Shown here in pieces: positions 54,338 through 62,869 of a stretch of DNA of 64,000 nt. This DNA is from Streptomyces sp. NBC_01476. GTDB taxonomy: Bacteria; Actinomycetota; Actinomycetes; Streptomycetales; Streptomycetaceae. How positions within the stretch are numbered: position 1 is the stretch's first letter; each line of letters begins with the position of its first letter. The notes under the pieces were generated by a model. It saw nothing but the letters and a program-made list of their open reading frames with translations, had not been told where the DNA came from and did not search any database. The stretch covers positions 3,605,001 through 3,669,000 of the forward strand of contig NZ_CP109446.1 of the NCBI RefSeq assembly GCF_036227265.1, in the 5' to 3' direction. The position numbers and the translations under genes were made by a program.

Positions 54338-55408
54338 GTGATCTTCAAGAGGAAGCGGACGGCTTCTGGCCTCGCCGCTGTCGTGTCGGAGCTGGAACAA
54401 GCCGTTGCCGCCCGCGACGGCGACCGCACCGGACGCGCCTTCAGCGCCACCATCAACGCCGTGCAGTCGGCCGCGGAGGCCGAATGCGTCCCGGCAGGGC
54501 CCCGATTGGCCGCACTGATCCCCGAATTCCCGCCCGCTGGTCCGCGCCCGATGCTGGCGATGGCAGCCGGCTTCTGCGTCGAACGCGGCGCCGATCCGGT
54601 GGCCTGCGCGGAGCCGATCTTCGGTGGCGTCCGACAGGACCTGCGCGACGCCCTGGAGTTCGCCCGCCGCTGGACCGCCGTGGGCGGAGCCGGGGACGAA
54701 CTGCCCGAGCCGGACCAGAAGATCATCGACGACGTCCTCCTGGCACACCTCGGCGGCGACCCGCACGAGGCCACGCGGTTGGCCCTGGCGTGGTGCTCGA
54801 TCGAGGAGTGGCAGCCGCCTGCGCTGGCGGTGCTGTGCCGCAGCGCGGAGATGCGCCATCGGTACGCGACCGCGATCCTCCCCGCCTGCCGCGAAGTTGC
54901 CGCCCTGGAGCGGCACGACCTCAAGTGCCTGGCTTACGCACTGGCCGTCCTGGACGACGAACCCCTCGTGGTGCTCCACAAGCCGACCAGAACCGGCTTC
55001 GAGGTCCGCATCGGCGGCATTGGCGACAACTTCCAGTTGCACACCCTGCTCGCCCACGTCCTCGTCGGCGGCGGCCACATACCTGGCACCGCTCCTTCGG
55101 CCGAGAGCGTCCGCCTGGCAACCGATCCCGAACCGGCCCAGGGACGCACCGAGATCGTCGCGACCGGTTCCTTCGAATTCCTCGCCCCGGACGGCGAACG
55201 AATCTGGAACGAAGGCCTGCCCGATGACATCCCCGCCGTCGAGGCCCGCCGCCTGCTCGTACTCGACAACCCCACGTACCAGCGCAGTTGGAACGCCGAC
55301 CGCTTCTTCCCGCACCTCCCGGGCACGGCCGAACTAACCCGCGTACTGCCCGCGGACGAAGCGCGTAAGTGGTTCGCCCGCACCTCGTTCTCCGGCGACG
55401 GAAGCTAA
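54338..55408 (+). CDS. Hypothetical protein
   Basis: The protein has 356 residues and no recognised domain. The N-terminal half is helical (LAAVVSELEQAVAARDGDRT, REVAALERHDLKCLAYALAV), and the C-terminal half is beta-rich and ends with WNADRFFPHLPGTAELTRVL. The GTG at 54338 is preferred: TAAGGT lies 6 nt upstream (leaderless layout). A GTG at 54332 is in frame. No signal or TM is seen. Codon use is like the rest of the genome. Confidence 0.65.
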   Translation: MIFKRKRTASGLAAVVSELEQAVAARDGDRTGRAFSATINAVQSAAEAECVPAGPRLAALIPEFPPAGPRPMLAMAAGFCVERGADPVACAEPIFGGVRQDLRDALEFARRWTAVGGAGDELPEPDQKIIDDVLLAHLGGDPHEATRLALAWCSIEEWQPPALAVLCRSAEMRHRYATAILPACREVAALERHDLKCLAYALAVLDDEPLVVLHKPTRTGFEVRIGGIGDNFQLHTLLAHVLVGGGHIPGTAPSAESVRLATDPEPAQGRTEIVATGSFEFLAPDGERIWNEGLPDDIPAVEARRLLVLDNPTYQRSWNADRFFPHLPGTAELTRVLPADEARKWFARTSFSGDGS

Positions 55409-55437
55409 CGCGTACTACCTCGTCCGAGCCGGGCGCC

Positions 55438-56133
55438 TCAGCTGGCGCCCTCGCCGTAAGCCGCCGCGATCTCCTGCGACGACACCCAGCGGCTGTAGGT
55501 CGGGGACTGGGGCCAGCCCTCCGGGGAGTCCTGCCACTCCTCCTGGCGGCCGTAGGGCAGGACGTCGACCAGAGGGAAGAGGTGGCTGAGCTGCTCGGTG
55601 CCGCGGCCGTCGGTGTGCCAGGTGCGGTAGACCGTGTCGCCGTTGCGCAGGAAAACGTTGACCGCGAAGCCGCCGTTGGGCGGGGCACCGACATCGCTGC
55701 CGAAGTTGCTGTCCGCGGTGGAGTACCAGGTCATCGTGTTGCCCACCTTGCGCTTGTAGGCGAGCGCTTCGTCGATCGGCCCCTGGGTGACGATCACGAA
55801 CCGGGCGTCGAACTTCTCCAGGCCCGCGAGCCGGGTGAACTGCGAGGTGAAACCGGTGCAGCCCCCGCACTGCCACTCCGCGCCCTCGTGCCACATGTGG
55901 CTGTAGACGATCAGCTGCGGGTGCTCACCGAAGATCTCCGCGAGCCGTACCGGACCCTCCTCACCCTCCAGCACGTAGTCGGGCATCTCCACCATCGGCA
56001 GCCGGCGGCGCTGCGCCGCGATGGCATCCAGCTCGCGGGTGGCGGCCTTCTCCCGCACGCGCAGAGCGGCCAGCTCCTTCTCCCAGGCGGAAGGGTCGAC
56101 GATTGGGGGCAGGGCGTTGTTGCTGATGGACAT
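55438..56133 (-). CDS. DUF899 thioredoxin-fold protein
   Basis: The 231-residue protein has the DUF899 order: an N-terminal helix with LRVREKAATRELDAIAAQRR, then LPMVEMPDYVLEG, VYSHMWHEGAEWQCGGCTGF (Cys pair in a thioredoxin-like place), RFVIVTQGPIDEALAYKRKV and NVFLRNGDTVYRTWHTDGRG. The family is thought to be redox-related. The ATG has GGAGGAG 4 nt upstream. Confidence 0.9.
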   Translation of the reverse strand: MSISNNALPPIVDPSAWEKELAALRVREKAATRELDAIAAQRRRLPMVEMPDYVLEGEEGPVRLAEIFGEHPQLIVYSHMWHEGAEWQCGGCTGFTSQFTRLAGLEKFDARFVIVTQGPIDEALAYKRKVGNTMTWYSTADSNFGSDVGAPPNGGFAVNVFLRNGDTVYRTWHTDGRGTEQLSHLFPLVDVLPYGRQEEWQDSPEGWPQSPTYSRWVSSQEIAAAYGEGAS

Positions 56134-56287
56134 GTCTCCTCCGGACGGTCAAGTGCCATTCTCGAAGTACCGACTCCCCGTCCAACCAAAACTCATCGGT
56201 CATCCGTCGGCGTGCCGTGCGCACCAAGGGATCCTCGCCGTCACGGGCGGCTGGGCACGTCGGATCAGGTCGGCCCAGCCCTGGTGA

Positions 56288-57010
56288 TCACGCAGTGCGT
56301 ACGACGAAGAGCGGCAGTTCCCCGTCCAGTACGTCCGCCCGGGGCAGCCGCAGGCCGAAATGGTCCCCAACCGTCAGCACACTCAGGCGGCGGGAACGCT
56401 CGGCGTCGGCCTTGCGCAGTTCCGGCCGTACGGGCAGGACACCCGTCTCGGTGAGCGCCGGGACCAACAGATCAGGGCGCTCACCCCATCGGCGTCCTTC
56501 TTCGCCAAGGCCGAACGAACAGACGCGGACACCATCACGGAAGTAGGCAAACATCGACGGCGGATGCCATGGAGTCAGAAGGAAGTTGACCGCATCAGCC
56601 CCTTCCGACGAGACAGCTCCCAGACCGGACCCGGTGGAACCGACGGCATCGCCGTACTCAACAGCGAAGGACCACTCCCCCACCCGCCCCACCCTGGCAA
56701 CCGTCGCGGCGCCCCCACCTGCGAGCAAGCCCGCCGCATCCTCCGCAGACCCCCGACGCGCCTCCTGGCCCGGGCGGGCTCCCAGCCGAGCCGCGAGCTC
56801 AGCCGGTTCGACGCCTCGTACGAAGGTCACACAGTCGATGAGATACGGCTCCAAAATCCACCCGATGCCGCCACCCACGGCCTCCCCCTCCACTCGCACG
56901 TACAGCGGCATCCTCCCCTTCGCCTCCGACAGCCGCAGACCCTGCGCGCCCCGGGAGTAGGGACACACCCGGTGGTAGGCGGGGCGGAAAACGTCGTCCG
57001 CGGAGGACAT
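56288..57010 (-). CDS. DUF6461-like protein
   Basis: The 240-residue protein contains WILEPYLIDCVTFVRGVEPA, ELAARLG, VGEWSFAVEYG and a Tyr-rich FAYFRDGVRVCSFGLG, which together resemble the DUF6461 family (C-x-TFV-x-G, G-x-W-x-x-x, SF at the end). The role is unknown; such proteins often lie beside immunity or regulatory genes. Its ATG overlaps the stop of the upstream gene as TGATG. Confidence 0.65.
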   Translation of the reverse strand: MSSADDVFRPAYHRVCPYSRGAQGLRLSEAKGRMPLYVRVEGEAVGGGIGWILEPYLIDCVTFVRGVEPAELAARLGARPGQEARRGSAEDAAGLLAGGGAATVARVGRVGEWSFAVEYGDAVGSTGSGLGAVSSEGADAVNFLLTPWHPPSMFAYFRDGVRVCSFGLGEEGRRWGERPDLLVPALTETGVLPVRPELRKADAERSRRLSVLTVGDHFGLRLPRADVLDGELPLFVVRTA

Positions 57011-57438
57011 CAGCGGTTCACCGGTGCCGTGGCAGTCGCTTCGCCGTGCTCCACGCAATGGGCTGCGATGGCGGCCCCAAGTGCGGTACGTAAGGCCGCC
57101 GCATCGGTGATCAGGGGGGTGTTCGAGGGACGCCTGCGCCAGTGCGGCCCCGGCCCCCGCACGCGGCCGCGCTGCGGTACAACAAGGTGCTGGTTGAGGC
57201 TGAGGGCGCGCGTCTTCGGGACATCCCAGTTCGATGCGACACCTCGGGCCACGAACCAGTACAGGACCGATCCGTGGGGGTCCACGATCACAGCACCGGT
57301 GCGTTCGCCCAGGACCGCCAGAGCCCACATACCGATGTCGACGGGGACGCAGACGGCATCCCATTCGTAGCCCGCGGCCTGCAACTGGTAGCCCTCGACG
57401 CTCTGCAGGGTGGGTGCTCGCTGCGACTCAAGGGTCAT
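57010..57438 (-). CDS. Hypothetical protein coupled to DUF6461 gene
   Basis: The 142-residue protein contains AGYEWDAVCVPVDIGMWALA, SVLYWFVARGVASNWDVP and VRGPGPHWRRRP. I have seen similar unnamed proteins beside XRE regulators in streptomycetes but give no function. The ATG has GGAGCCGGAG upstream. It is divergent from the XRE/TPR regulator, with a 195-bp intergenic space that probably carries the control site. Confidence 0.6.
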   Translation of the reverse strand: MTLESQRAPTLQSVEGYQLQAAGYEWDAVCVPVDIGMWALAVLGERTGAVIVDPHGSVLYWFVARGVASNWDVPKTRALSLNQHLVVPQRGRVRGPGPHWRRRPSNTPLITDAAALRTALGAAIAAHCVEHGEATATAPVNR

Positions 57439-57633
57439 TGGCTCCGGCTCCTCGCCGTCTCCTCGGGAAATGGAAGTGTCAGCGTGACGGCACCTGAGGA
57501 GCCATTCGAGGACTTTGATGGGTCGCCAACCGGGCGCCCAGAGGGCTTCTTTCAACACCAAGGGGTAGTCGGGCGCCGCAGCGGGGACATTGCATGGCAG
57601 GCTCAGTGCAGAGCTCAGTTCCCGGAGGTAGAC

Positions 57634-58908
57634 ATGTCGCGTCCCGCAGGAAACACCCGCCTCAAATCCGCTCGTGTCGCGGCCGGTTACAACTCCCAGC
57701 AGGCGCTCGCGGACGCCATCACCAGGGCGGCACCGCAGTTGGGCATCCGTGGTCTTGCTGTCGGCGTTCGTCAGATCCGGCGGTGGGAATCTGCTACGCC
57801 GCCTTGGCCTCAGCCGGATGTACGCCAGGTTCTGACCCACCTCTTGGGCCAAGGCGCCGAAGAACTCGGTTTCACTCCACCTTGGGGACCCGGAAATCAG
57901 CCGCCCGAGCCGTCACGTCGTAACCTGCCCGGCCGACTGATTGCAGGAACCGGCCTGGCCGCAGTTCCGGCCCAAGGTGCCGCTGTGACACAACCCGCCA
58001 GCGTGGGGAGGGATTTCGAAGCCATCACCCGCTCCCACCGTCACCTGTACTGGTCGGTCCCACCCGCGGCTCTGCACCCGGCGGTCCTGGAGCATGTCGG
58101 GCTCGGCTGCACACTCCTGCCCGCTATCGCAAACCCTGGTCGACGTACCCTGGCCGCAGCGCTCGCGGAGTCCTACCTCCTTGCCGGCCGCATTGAGTTT
58201 TTCGACCTCCGCCACCCCGACAAAGCCGGGGAGACTCTGCTGCGTGCCCTCCAAGCGGCAGGTGAAGCAGACGATCCACTGCTCGGCTCGGCGATCCTGG
58301 CCCACACCGCCTTCGTCCCCGGCTGGACCGGAGACCGTGACGCAGCCGCCGAACGCATGGTCGCTGCACGCACGTACGCCCGCCGCGGGCCCGCCTCAGC
58401 AGCGTTCTGGGCTTGGCTTGACGCGGTCGAGGCCGAATGCGAGACGCTGTGCGGCGATACCCGAACTGCCCTCCGCCTCATCACACACGCCGAGGACACT
58501 CTGGCCGCTGGTTCCGAATACCCGACACCGGCGTGGATGGACTGGTTCAGTCCCGCTCGGCTCGCCGCCTTCAAGGGCAACACTCAGCTCAAGGCCGGCC
58601 ACTTCCCCCAGGCGCGCACAACTTTGGTCCAGGCCCTGGAAGACCTACCGCAGGAGGCGGACAAGCAGCGCAGCGTTCTGCTCGGCGATCTGGCCTCGGT
58701 GGCAGCAGCTGACGGCAACCCGCAGGAAGCATGCTCCTACGCCAGCCAAGCCCTGGAGCAGCTCGCCATAACCTGGTACGCCACGGGAATGGAGCGCGTC
58801 CGCGAGGTTCGACGCGCCCTCACTGCATGGCAGCACGAGCCCTGCGTCCGCGACCTCGACGACCGGCTCTACGACTGGGGCACGACGGTCAGCGCTCTCC
58901 AGCGTTGA
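57634..58908 (+). CDS. XRE-type regulator with TPR-like C-terminus
   Basis: The protein has 424 residues. An N-terminal HTH (NTRLKSARVAAGYNSQQALA, QIRRWES) covers residues 5-75, followed by a linker and an Ala-rich helical repeat region (LLAGRIEFFDLRHPDKAGET, LLGDLASVAAADGNPQEACS) of TPR type. This is a large streptomycete regulator class, often divergent from small partner genes as here. The ATG has GGAGGT 4 nt upstream. The 3' end overlaps the convergent HAD gene by 20 bp. Confidence 0.85.
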   Translation: MSRPAGNTRLKSARVAAGYNSQQALADAITRAAPQLGIRGLAVGVRQIRRWESATPPWPQPDVRQVLTHLLGQGAEELGFTPPWGPGNQPPEPSRRNLPGRLIAGTGLAAVPAQGAAVTQPASVGRDFEAITRSHRHLYWSVPPAALHPAVLEHVGLGCTLLPAIANPGRRTLAAALAESYLLAGRIEFFDLRHPDKAGETLLRALQAAGEADDPLLGSAILAHTAFVPGWTGDRDAAAERMVAARTYARRGPASAAFWAWLDAVEAECETLCGDTRTALRLITHAEDTLAAGSEYPTPAWMDWFSPARLAAFKGNTQLKAGHFPQARTTLVQALEDLPQEADKQRSVLLGDLASVAAADGNPQEACSYASQALEQLAITWYATGMERVREVRRALTAWQHEPCVRDLDDRLYDWGTTVSALQR

Positions 58909-59548
58909 ATTTCGCGATCAGCTCCAGCAGCTCCGTGAGCGAGTCAATACGCATCGTCGTGATCGCGCCCGCGTCAGGATCGTGTCGCTGGATGGTTCCC
59001 CAGGGCCCTCGCCGGATCAGGGCTGTCAGCAGTCCAGCCCGCACCGCCGGGCGGATGTCGTTGTCCAGCCGGTCCCCGACATACAAGATCTCTCCTGCCC
59101 CGACCGGGGCCGCCTCGACGACGTGCTCGAAGAAGGAAATATCCGGCTTCGACGCGCCCCAGTCGTCGCTGGTCGCGATCAAGTCGGTCGGCAAGTCGAG
59201 CTCGCGCAGCAGGCCGCCCGCCCGCACGGTCTGGTTGCCGGCGATTCCGACCCACAGACCTGCTTCCCGCAGCGCCGACAGCGTCGGCCTCACATCCGGG
59301 TAGAGATCGTCCTCCCCGAACCACTCAGGCTTCCCAGCCGCTGCCCGCCGCTCTCGCTCCTCAGCCAGGTCAAAGCCGGGCCGGAAGACCTGGAACGTCT
59401 CGCGGTAGTCCCGCCCCTGGGCAATGACCGCCCCGAACACCGCGGCGAACGTATGCCGGGGCACGCCCAGCCAGTCCGCCCAGGTCCCGTACTCCCGTGT
59501 CTCGTTTACCAGGCACTCACCGACGTCGAACACCACAGCGCGAATCAT
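58889..59548 (-). CDS. HAD-superfamily hydrolase
   Basis: The 219-residue HAD protein has motif I VVFDVGECL (nucleophile Asp8; the second Asp is Gly, as in the FDxGGVL subgroup), motif II VGIAGNQT, motif III Lys in WGASKPD and motif IV YVGDRLDNDI. The loss of the acid/base Asp suggests a non-classical phosphatase or dehalogenase-like enzyme. TACGCT stands 7 nt before the ATG (leaderless layout). Confidence 0.88.
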   Translation of the reverse strand: MIRAVVFDVGECLVNETREYGTWADWLGVPRHTFAAVFGAVIAQGRDYRETFQVFRPGFDLAEERERRAAAGKPEWFGEDDLYPDVRPTLSALREAGLWVGIAGNQTVRAGGLLRELDLPTDLIATSDDWGASKPDISFFEHVVEAAPVGAGEILYVGDRLDNDIRPAVRAGLLTALIRRGPWGTIQRHDPDAGAITTMRIDSLTELLELIAKFNAGER

Positions 59549-59694
59549 GCGAGGCAGCGTAGCCGTGGGAAGGACGTCACTGTGCTGCGAAGCGGGCGGG
59601 CTCGGCGGTTTCCGTTTTCCTGGTCAACCACGTCGCACCACGCGACAGCCGCCAGATCACCGTCCAGCAATGGCGGCGAGCCCACAAGGCTCAT

Positions 59695-60108
59695 TTATCT
59701 TGCCAGGATGTCGTCAAGGTATGCCTGGACCGGCTCGAAGAGACCGTACGGGACGTACGTGGAGATCTCGGCGTGTGTACACCAGGCCAGCTCCGCAAGT
59801 TCGTCCGTGTCCGCGACGTAGGCGGCGCCGGCCACTACGTCGCAGGCGGTGTACCACATGAGCCGGTGCGTCTTCGGGTGGGTTCGCTCGCCAAGGGACT
59901 TGATCGCGGTGACCTTCAGTCCGGTCTCCTCACGCGTTTCACGGACAGCTGCCTCCTCGGGGGATTCGCCCGGTTCGATCTCCCCTGCTGGGAACTGCCA
60001 GGAGAGCTCGCCTTCCTTTACTCGTCGGCGAACCATGAGGACGCAACCCTCGTAGATGATGACAGCGGCCGAGATACCGGGGCGCTCTGTGCCGATTTGG
60101 TCTGTCAT
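59695..60108 (-). CDS. Nudix hydrolase
   Basis: The 137-residue enzyme has a complete Nudix box, GEIEPGESPEEAAVRETREE then TGL, after ELSWQFPA. It probably removes nucleotide diphosphate derivatives; the substrate is unknown. The ATG has GAAGGAG upstream and overlaps the stop of the second, disrupted Nudix gene (ATGA), so the two formed a pair before the IS landed. Confidence 0.92.
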   Translation of the reverse strand: MTDQIGTERPGISAAVIIYEGCVLMVRRRVKEGELSWQFPAGEIEPGESPEEAAVRETREETGLKVTAIKSLGERTHPKTHRLMWYTACDVVAGAAYVADTDELAELAWCTHAEISTYVPYGLFEPVQAYLDDILAR

Positions 60109-60415
60109 GCCTGCTCCTTCAGGGCTGTCACGATCGGTGGGAAGATCACATCGATGGGGATGAAGCGGGTCACCGAGTCCCGCCGAGCCCACATGACGTC
60201 CACGTTCTCGATGATGTCGCTGTTCTGCGCCTCGCCGGCCAGGTAGTCACAGAGGAAATATTCGCACTGCACCCCGGTCACTGGGTGAAGACGACTACCG
60301 AGGCTCTTCCTCACGGCACAGTGGACGCCGGTCTCCGCGAGCGTCTCGCGGACCGTCACCGTTTCCGGCCGCACTCCCGGCTTGATCACGCCGGCCGGAA
60401 ACTGCCAGGTAATAC
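60105..60415 (-). pseudogene. 3' part of IS-disrupted HTH-Nudix gene
   Basis: The frame enters from the IS edge and reads GITWQFPAGVIKPG, then VTVRETLAETGVHC, and ends IVTALKEQA. It carries a Nudix box (G-x5-with-V in place of E at one spot) but has no start. Joined to the fragment at 62085-62442 across a single CTGAG it makes one continuous frame. Confidence 0.85.
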
Positions 60416-60531
60416 CTGAGTCGCTGTTGTCGTTCCGAACTTGAGGGCGGCGTTTTCGCTGGTCAGGCGTAGGGCCGGTGATTTCGTGGGAGTGGTGGTC
60501 TGTCGGGTTGTCACTCGCTGGGGAGGCCGGG

Positions 60532-61068
60532 ATGCCGTCGGTTGTCGGACTGCTGGAAGAGCACGAGCTCGCTGCTCGCCGTCGTGTTGACGGGCTGCGG
60601 GAGGAGGCCGACCGGATCCAGGCCCAGCTGGCCGCGGCCGAGCTGGAATGGCAGGAGTGGACGATCGCCCGCAGGCGCGTCGATACGGTGCTGGCACCGG
60701 ACAGCGCGGGCACCATCGCCACGAAGACCACCCCGGATCTGCTGGGCGAGCACGTGCCGTCCGTGCGGTCGGATGCGGTGAAGCCGAGATCGCAGGTGCC
60801 GGTGTGGCGTGAGGGCTGTGGCTGGTCGGTGCTGTCGGTGGACTATCAGCGCATCGTGCAGCTCCTCGCGGACCGGTCCCGGCTCCATCAAGGGCCGCTG
60901 ACCTGCCAGGAGATGGCCGCGGTGTTCGGGATGGACATGGTGCCGGCGCGGGTGGAGGGGTTGCGGTCGAAGGCGAAACGCCTGGTCGCACGTGGCTGGC
61001 TGACCGAGCCCGGTTCGGGCCGGTTCACGCTCGCTGCGGGTGTGGCCGGGCCAGGCGGCGCGTCATGA
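60532..61068 (+). CDS. IS passenger protein, coiled-coil plus winged helix
   Basis: The protein has 178 residues. The N-terminal coiled coil (EEHELAARRRVDGLREEADR, IQAQLAAAELEWQEW) is followed by a C-terminal helical, winged-helix-like part (DYQRIVQLLADRSRLHQGPL, VEGLRSKAKRLVARGWL). The ATG at 60532 has GGGGAGG upstream. It overlaps the transposase 3' end by 44 bp. The role in transposition is unknown; it may be a regulator or DNA-binding accessory. Confidence 0.75.
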   Translation: MPSVVGLLEEHELAARRRVDGLREEADRIQAQLAAAELEWQEWTIARRRVDTVLAPDSAGTIATKTTPDLLGEHVPSVRSDAVKPRSQVPVWREGCGWSVLSVDYQRIVQLLADRSRLHQGPLTCQEMAAVFGMDMVPARVEGLRSKAKRLVARGWLTEPGSGRFTLAAGVAGPGGAS

Positions 61069-61942
61069 GCAGGGTCATCGACCAGTAGACCATCGCCTCG
61101 GCGCTGGTGGTGCGGCGTTCGTAGTCACGGGCCAGGCGGCGGGTGCGCATCAGCCAGGCGTTGGTGCGCTCGACGATCCACCGTTTGGGCAGCACCACGA
61201 ATCCCTTGCGGTCGTCGCTGCGTTTGACGATCTTCAGGACGAGAGCGAGTGCGGCCAGGCAGTGCTTGACGAGGCTGCCGGTGTAGCCGCCATCAGCCCA
61301 GACCAGGGCCAGACGGTGGTGCGCTTCGGCCACCCGCTGGAGCAGGACCCGAGCGGCGGTGCGGTCACCGACATCCGCGGCGGTGACCATCACGCCCAGG
61401 AGCAGGCCGAGCGTGTCGACCACCAGGTGCCTTTTCCGGCCGTTGATGAGCTTGCCGCCGTCGAAGCCGCGGCTGTCCGATCCGACCATGGCGTCGGCCT
61501 TGACGGACTGCGAGTCGATCACCCCGGCTGTCGGCTCGGTGTCCCGGCCCGCACGGGTGCGGACCTGCGCGCGGAGCCGGTCGTGGAACTCCTTGACCAG
61601 GGCGCGGTCGCGCCAGCGGCGGAAGAACGCATACACACGGTCCCACGGCGGGAAATCAGCCGGCATCGCCCGCCACTTGATTCCGTTGTCGACCAGATAG
61701 CGGACCGCGTCCAGTATCGCCCGGTGGCAATAAGCCTCCGGCTGCCCGCCCCGGCCCCGCATCCAGCCCGGTACCGGCAGCAGCGGCCGGACAGCAGCCC
61801 ACTCCGCGTCCGTCATGTCCGACGGATAACACCGCTGCCGCGTCCCGTTGTCGGCGGCGTTTCCGAACCGGTGCGCCAGACAGTCACACTCCCGGGCGAC
61901 CCAACTGGACTGTGCTGCCGTCGAGACGGAACACTGCGGCAC
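61025..61942 (-). CDS. IS5-family transposase
   Basis: The 305-residue protein has an N-terminal DUF4096-like domain (YPSDMTDAEWAAVRPLLPVP, YLVDNGIKWRAMPADFPPW) and a DDE domain: first Asp in GVIDSQSVKAD, second Asp in LVWADGGYTG, Glu in RWIVERTNAWL followed by R-x-L-x-x-D-Y. All catalytic residues are kept, so it looks active. The start is the GTG at 61942 or a downstream ATG (MTDAEW). Confidence 0.92.
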   Translation of the reverse strand: MPQCSVSTAAQSSWVARECDCLAHRFGNAADNGTRQRCYPSDMTDAEWAAVRPLLPVPGWMRGRGGQPEAYCHRAILDAVRYLVDNGIKWRAMPADFPPWDRVYAFFRRWRDRALVKEFHDRLRAQVRTRAGRDTEPTAGVIDSQSVKADAMVGSDSRGFDGGKLINGRKRHLVVDTLGLLLGVMVTAADVGDRTAARVLLQRVAEAHHRLALVWADGGYTGSLVKHCLAALALVLKIVKRSDDRKGFVVLPKRWIVERTNAWLMRTRRLARDYERRTTSAEAMVYWSMTLLMTRRLARPHPQRA

Positions 61943-62084
61943 CGGGGCCTCCTGGTGTTGCTCGGTGATTCGACACCAACGAGCTGTTCAGGAGGCCCCA
62001 CCTCTATGCGCCCAAGCCTCCGAGACCACCCAATCGGGACTCCCGTTCGACGCACATCCCTCAAGACCGGAACGACAACAGCGA

Positions 62085-62442
62085 CTGAGGAGTCCCCGTC
62101 TCGGCGGCAGACCATCAGCACATCGCTCTCCCGTATGACGACAGCTATGGCGACTCGAAGCACCTCCGGCTCGCGTGCACCGTGTCCGGTGCTCCGGGCC
62201 CGGAGGCCGTCGCTCCGGGATAAGAGGAGGAACCTCGCTCGGACCCCTGGGCCCGCCCTTTCGTAAGCCTCGTCAAGCAGTTGCTGCATCTCTGCGCGGG
62301 GAAGGACTTCCGGGTCCGCGTGCCAGGTGGCGACCGTGCGCAGGGCTATGCCCAGATGGTTGGCGAAGGCTTCATTGGTCATGCGCAGAGCCGCCTGAAG
62401 AACGCAGGCGTTGTGGCCGCTCCAGACCTCGACGACGTCCAA
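62085..62442 (-). pseudogene. 5' part of IS-disrupted HTH-Nudix gene
   Basis: The TTG at 62442 has a strong GGGGGAGG site 7 nt upstream. It opens an XRE-like HTH (AALRMTNEAFANHLGIALRT, VATWHADPEVLPRAEMQQLL) and then the first Nudix strands (LRVAIAVVIRESDVLMVCRR), and is cut at DGDSS by the IS. The restored gene would have 222 residues. HTH-Nudix fusions of this type are typical streptomycete regulators. Confidence 0.85.
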
Positions 62443-62869
62443 TGTTGTGCCTCCCCCTTCTTCGGAGACGACGAACAGGGCTGCTGCACAGCGGCTGCAC
62501 CGTCATTGCACTGTCGGTGCATGGCGCTCAAGGGAACCAGGCTGTTGACTCGTAGTCAGGCACTCCCCCGTCGTCGCCTGCCCAACCCCCTGGAGCCAAC
62601 TTTGTCCCATAGGAGTCCTCTTGATGGCCTACCAAGGTCCTCGAATGGGGACAGAGCCTTCGGCAAGATAACTGCACCACCGCCCGAGTCGCGACAAGGA
62701 AGCCGTCCGCGGCGGACGTCTGCGGGGAACCAATGTCTGGGCCCAGCGTCGGCTACGGCCCCGGGCGGACGGTACTGCACACCGGGTGTCCGGTCGGCGC
62801 CGGTAACCTCAGGCAAATGACGCACTGAGTGTTCGTCATATTGCTTGCCTGAAAGTTGAAAGGGAACCG
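62443..62869. other. Intergenic region before the NDK gene
   Basis: This 427-bp gap should hold divergent promoters for the HTH-Nudix gene and the NDK gene. It has lower GC at 62460-62560 with TGCAC/GTGCA motifs near 62505-62522. No gene was seen. Confidence 0.45.

Larger units (their letters stand above)
60421..62084 (-). mobile_element. IS5-type insertion sequence with passenger gene (1664 bp)
   Basis: The element is bounded by 27-bp inverted repeats, 60421-60447 and 62058-62084 (25 of 27 matching; outer sequence TCGCTGTTGTCGTTCCG). It is flanked by the 5-bp direct repeat CTGAG at 60416-60420 and 62085-62089. It carries an IS5-family transposase gene on the minus strand and a convergent passenger gene on the plus strand. 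A stem near 61946-62001 (GGGGCCTCCTG/CAGGAGGCCCC) lies ahead of the transposase and may limit read-through. Confidence 0.92.

Noticed and set aside
54056..55315. 419-codon minus-strand frame across the 54338-55408 gene
   Set aside because: Only its last 66 codons look protein-like; the rest is antisense to a better plus-strand gene.
62556..62825. Minus-strand 89-codon frame upstream of the NDK gene
   Set aside because: There is no ribosome site and the composition is low-quality; it lies where the NDK promoter should be.
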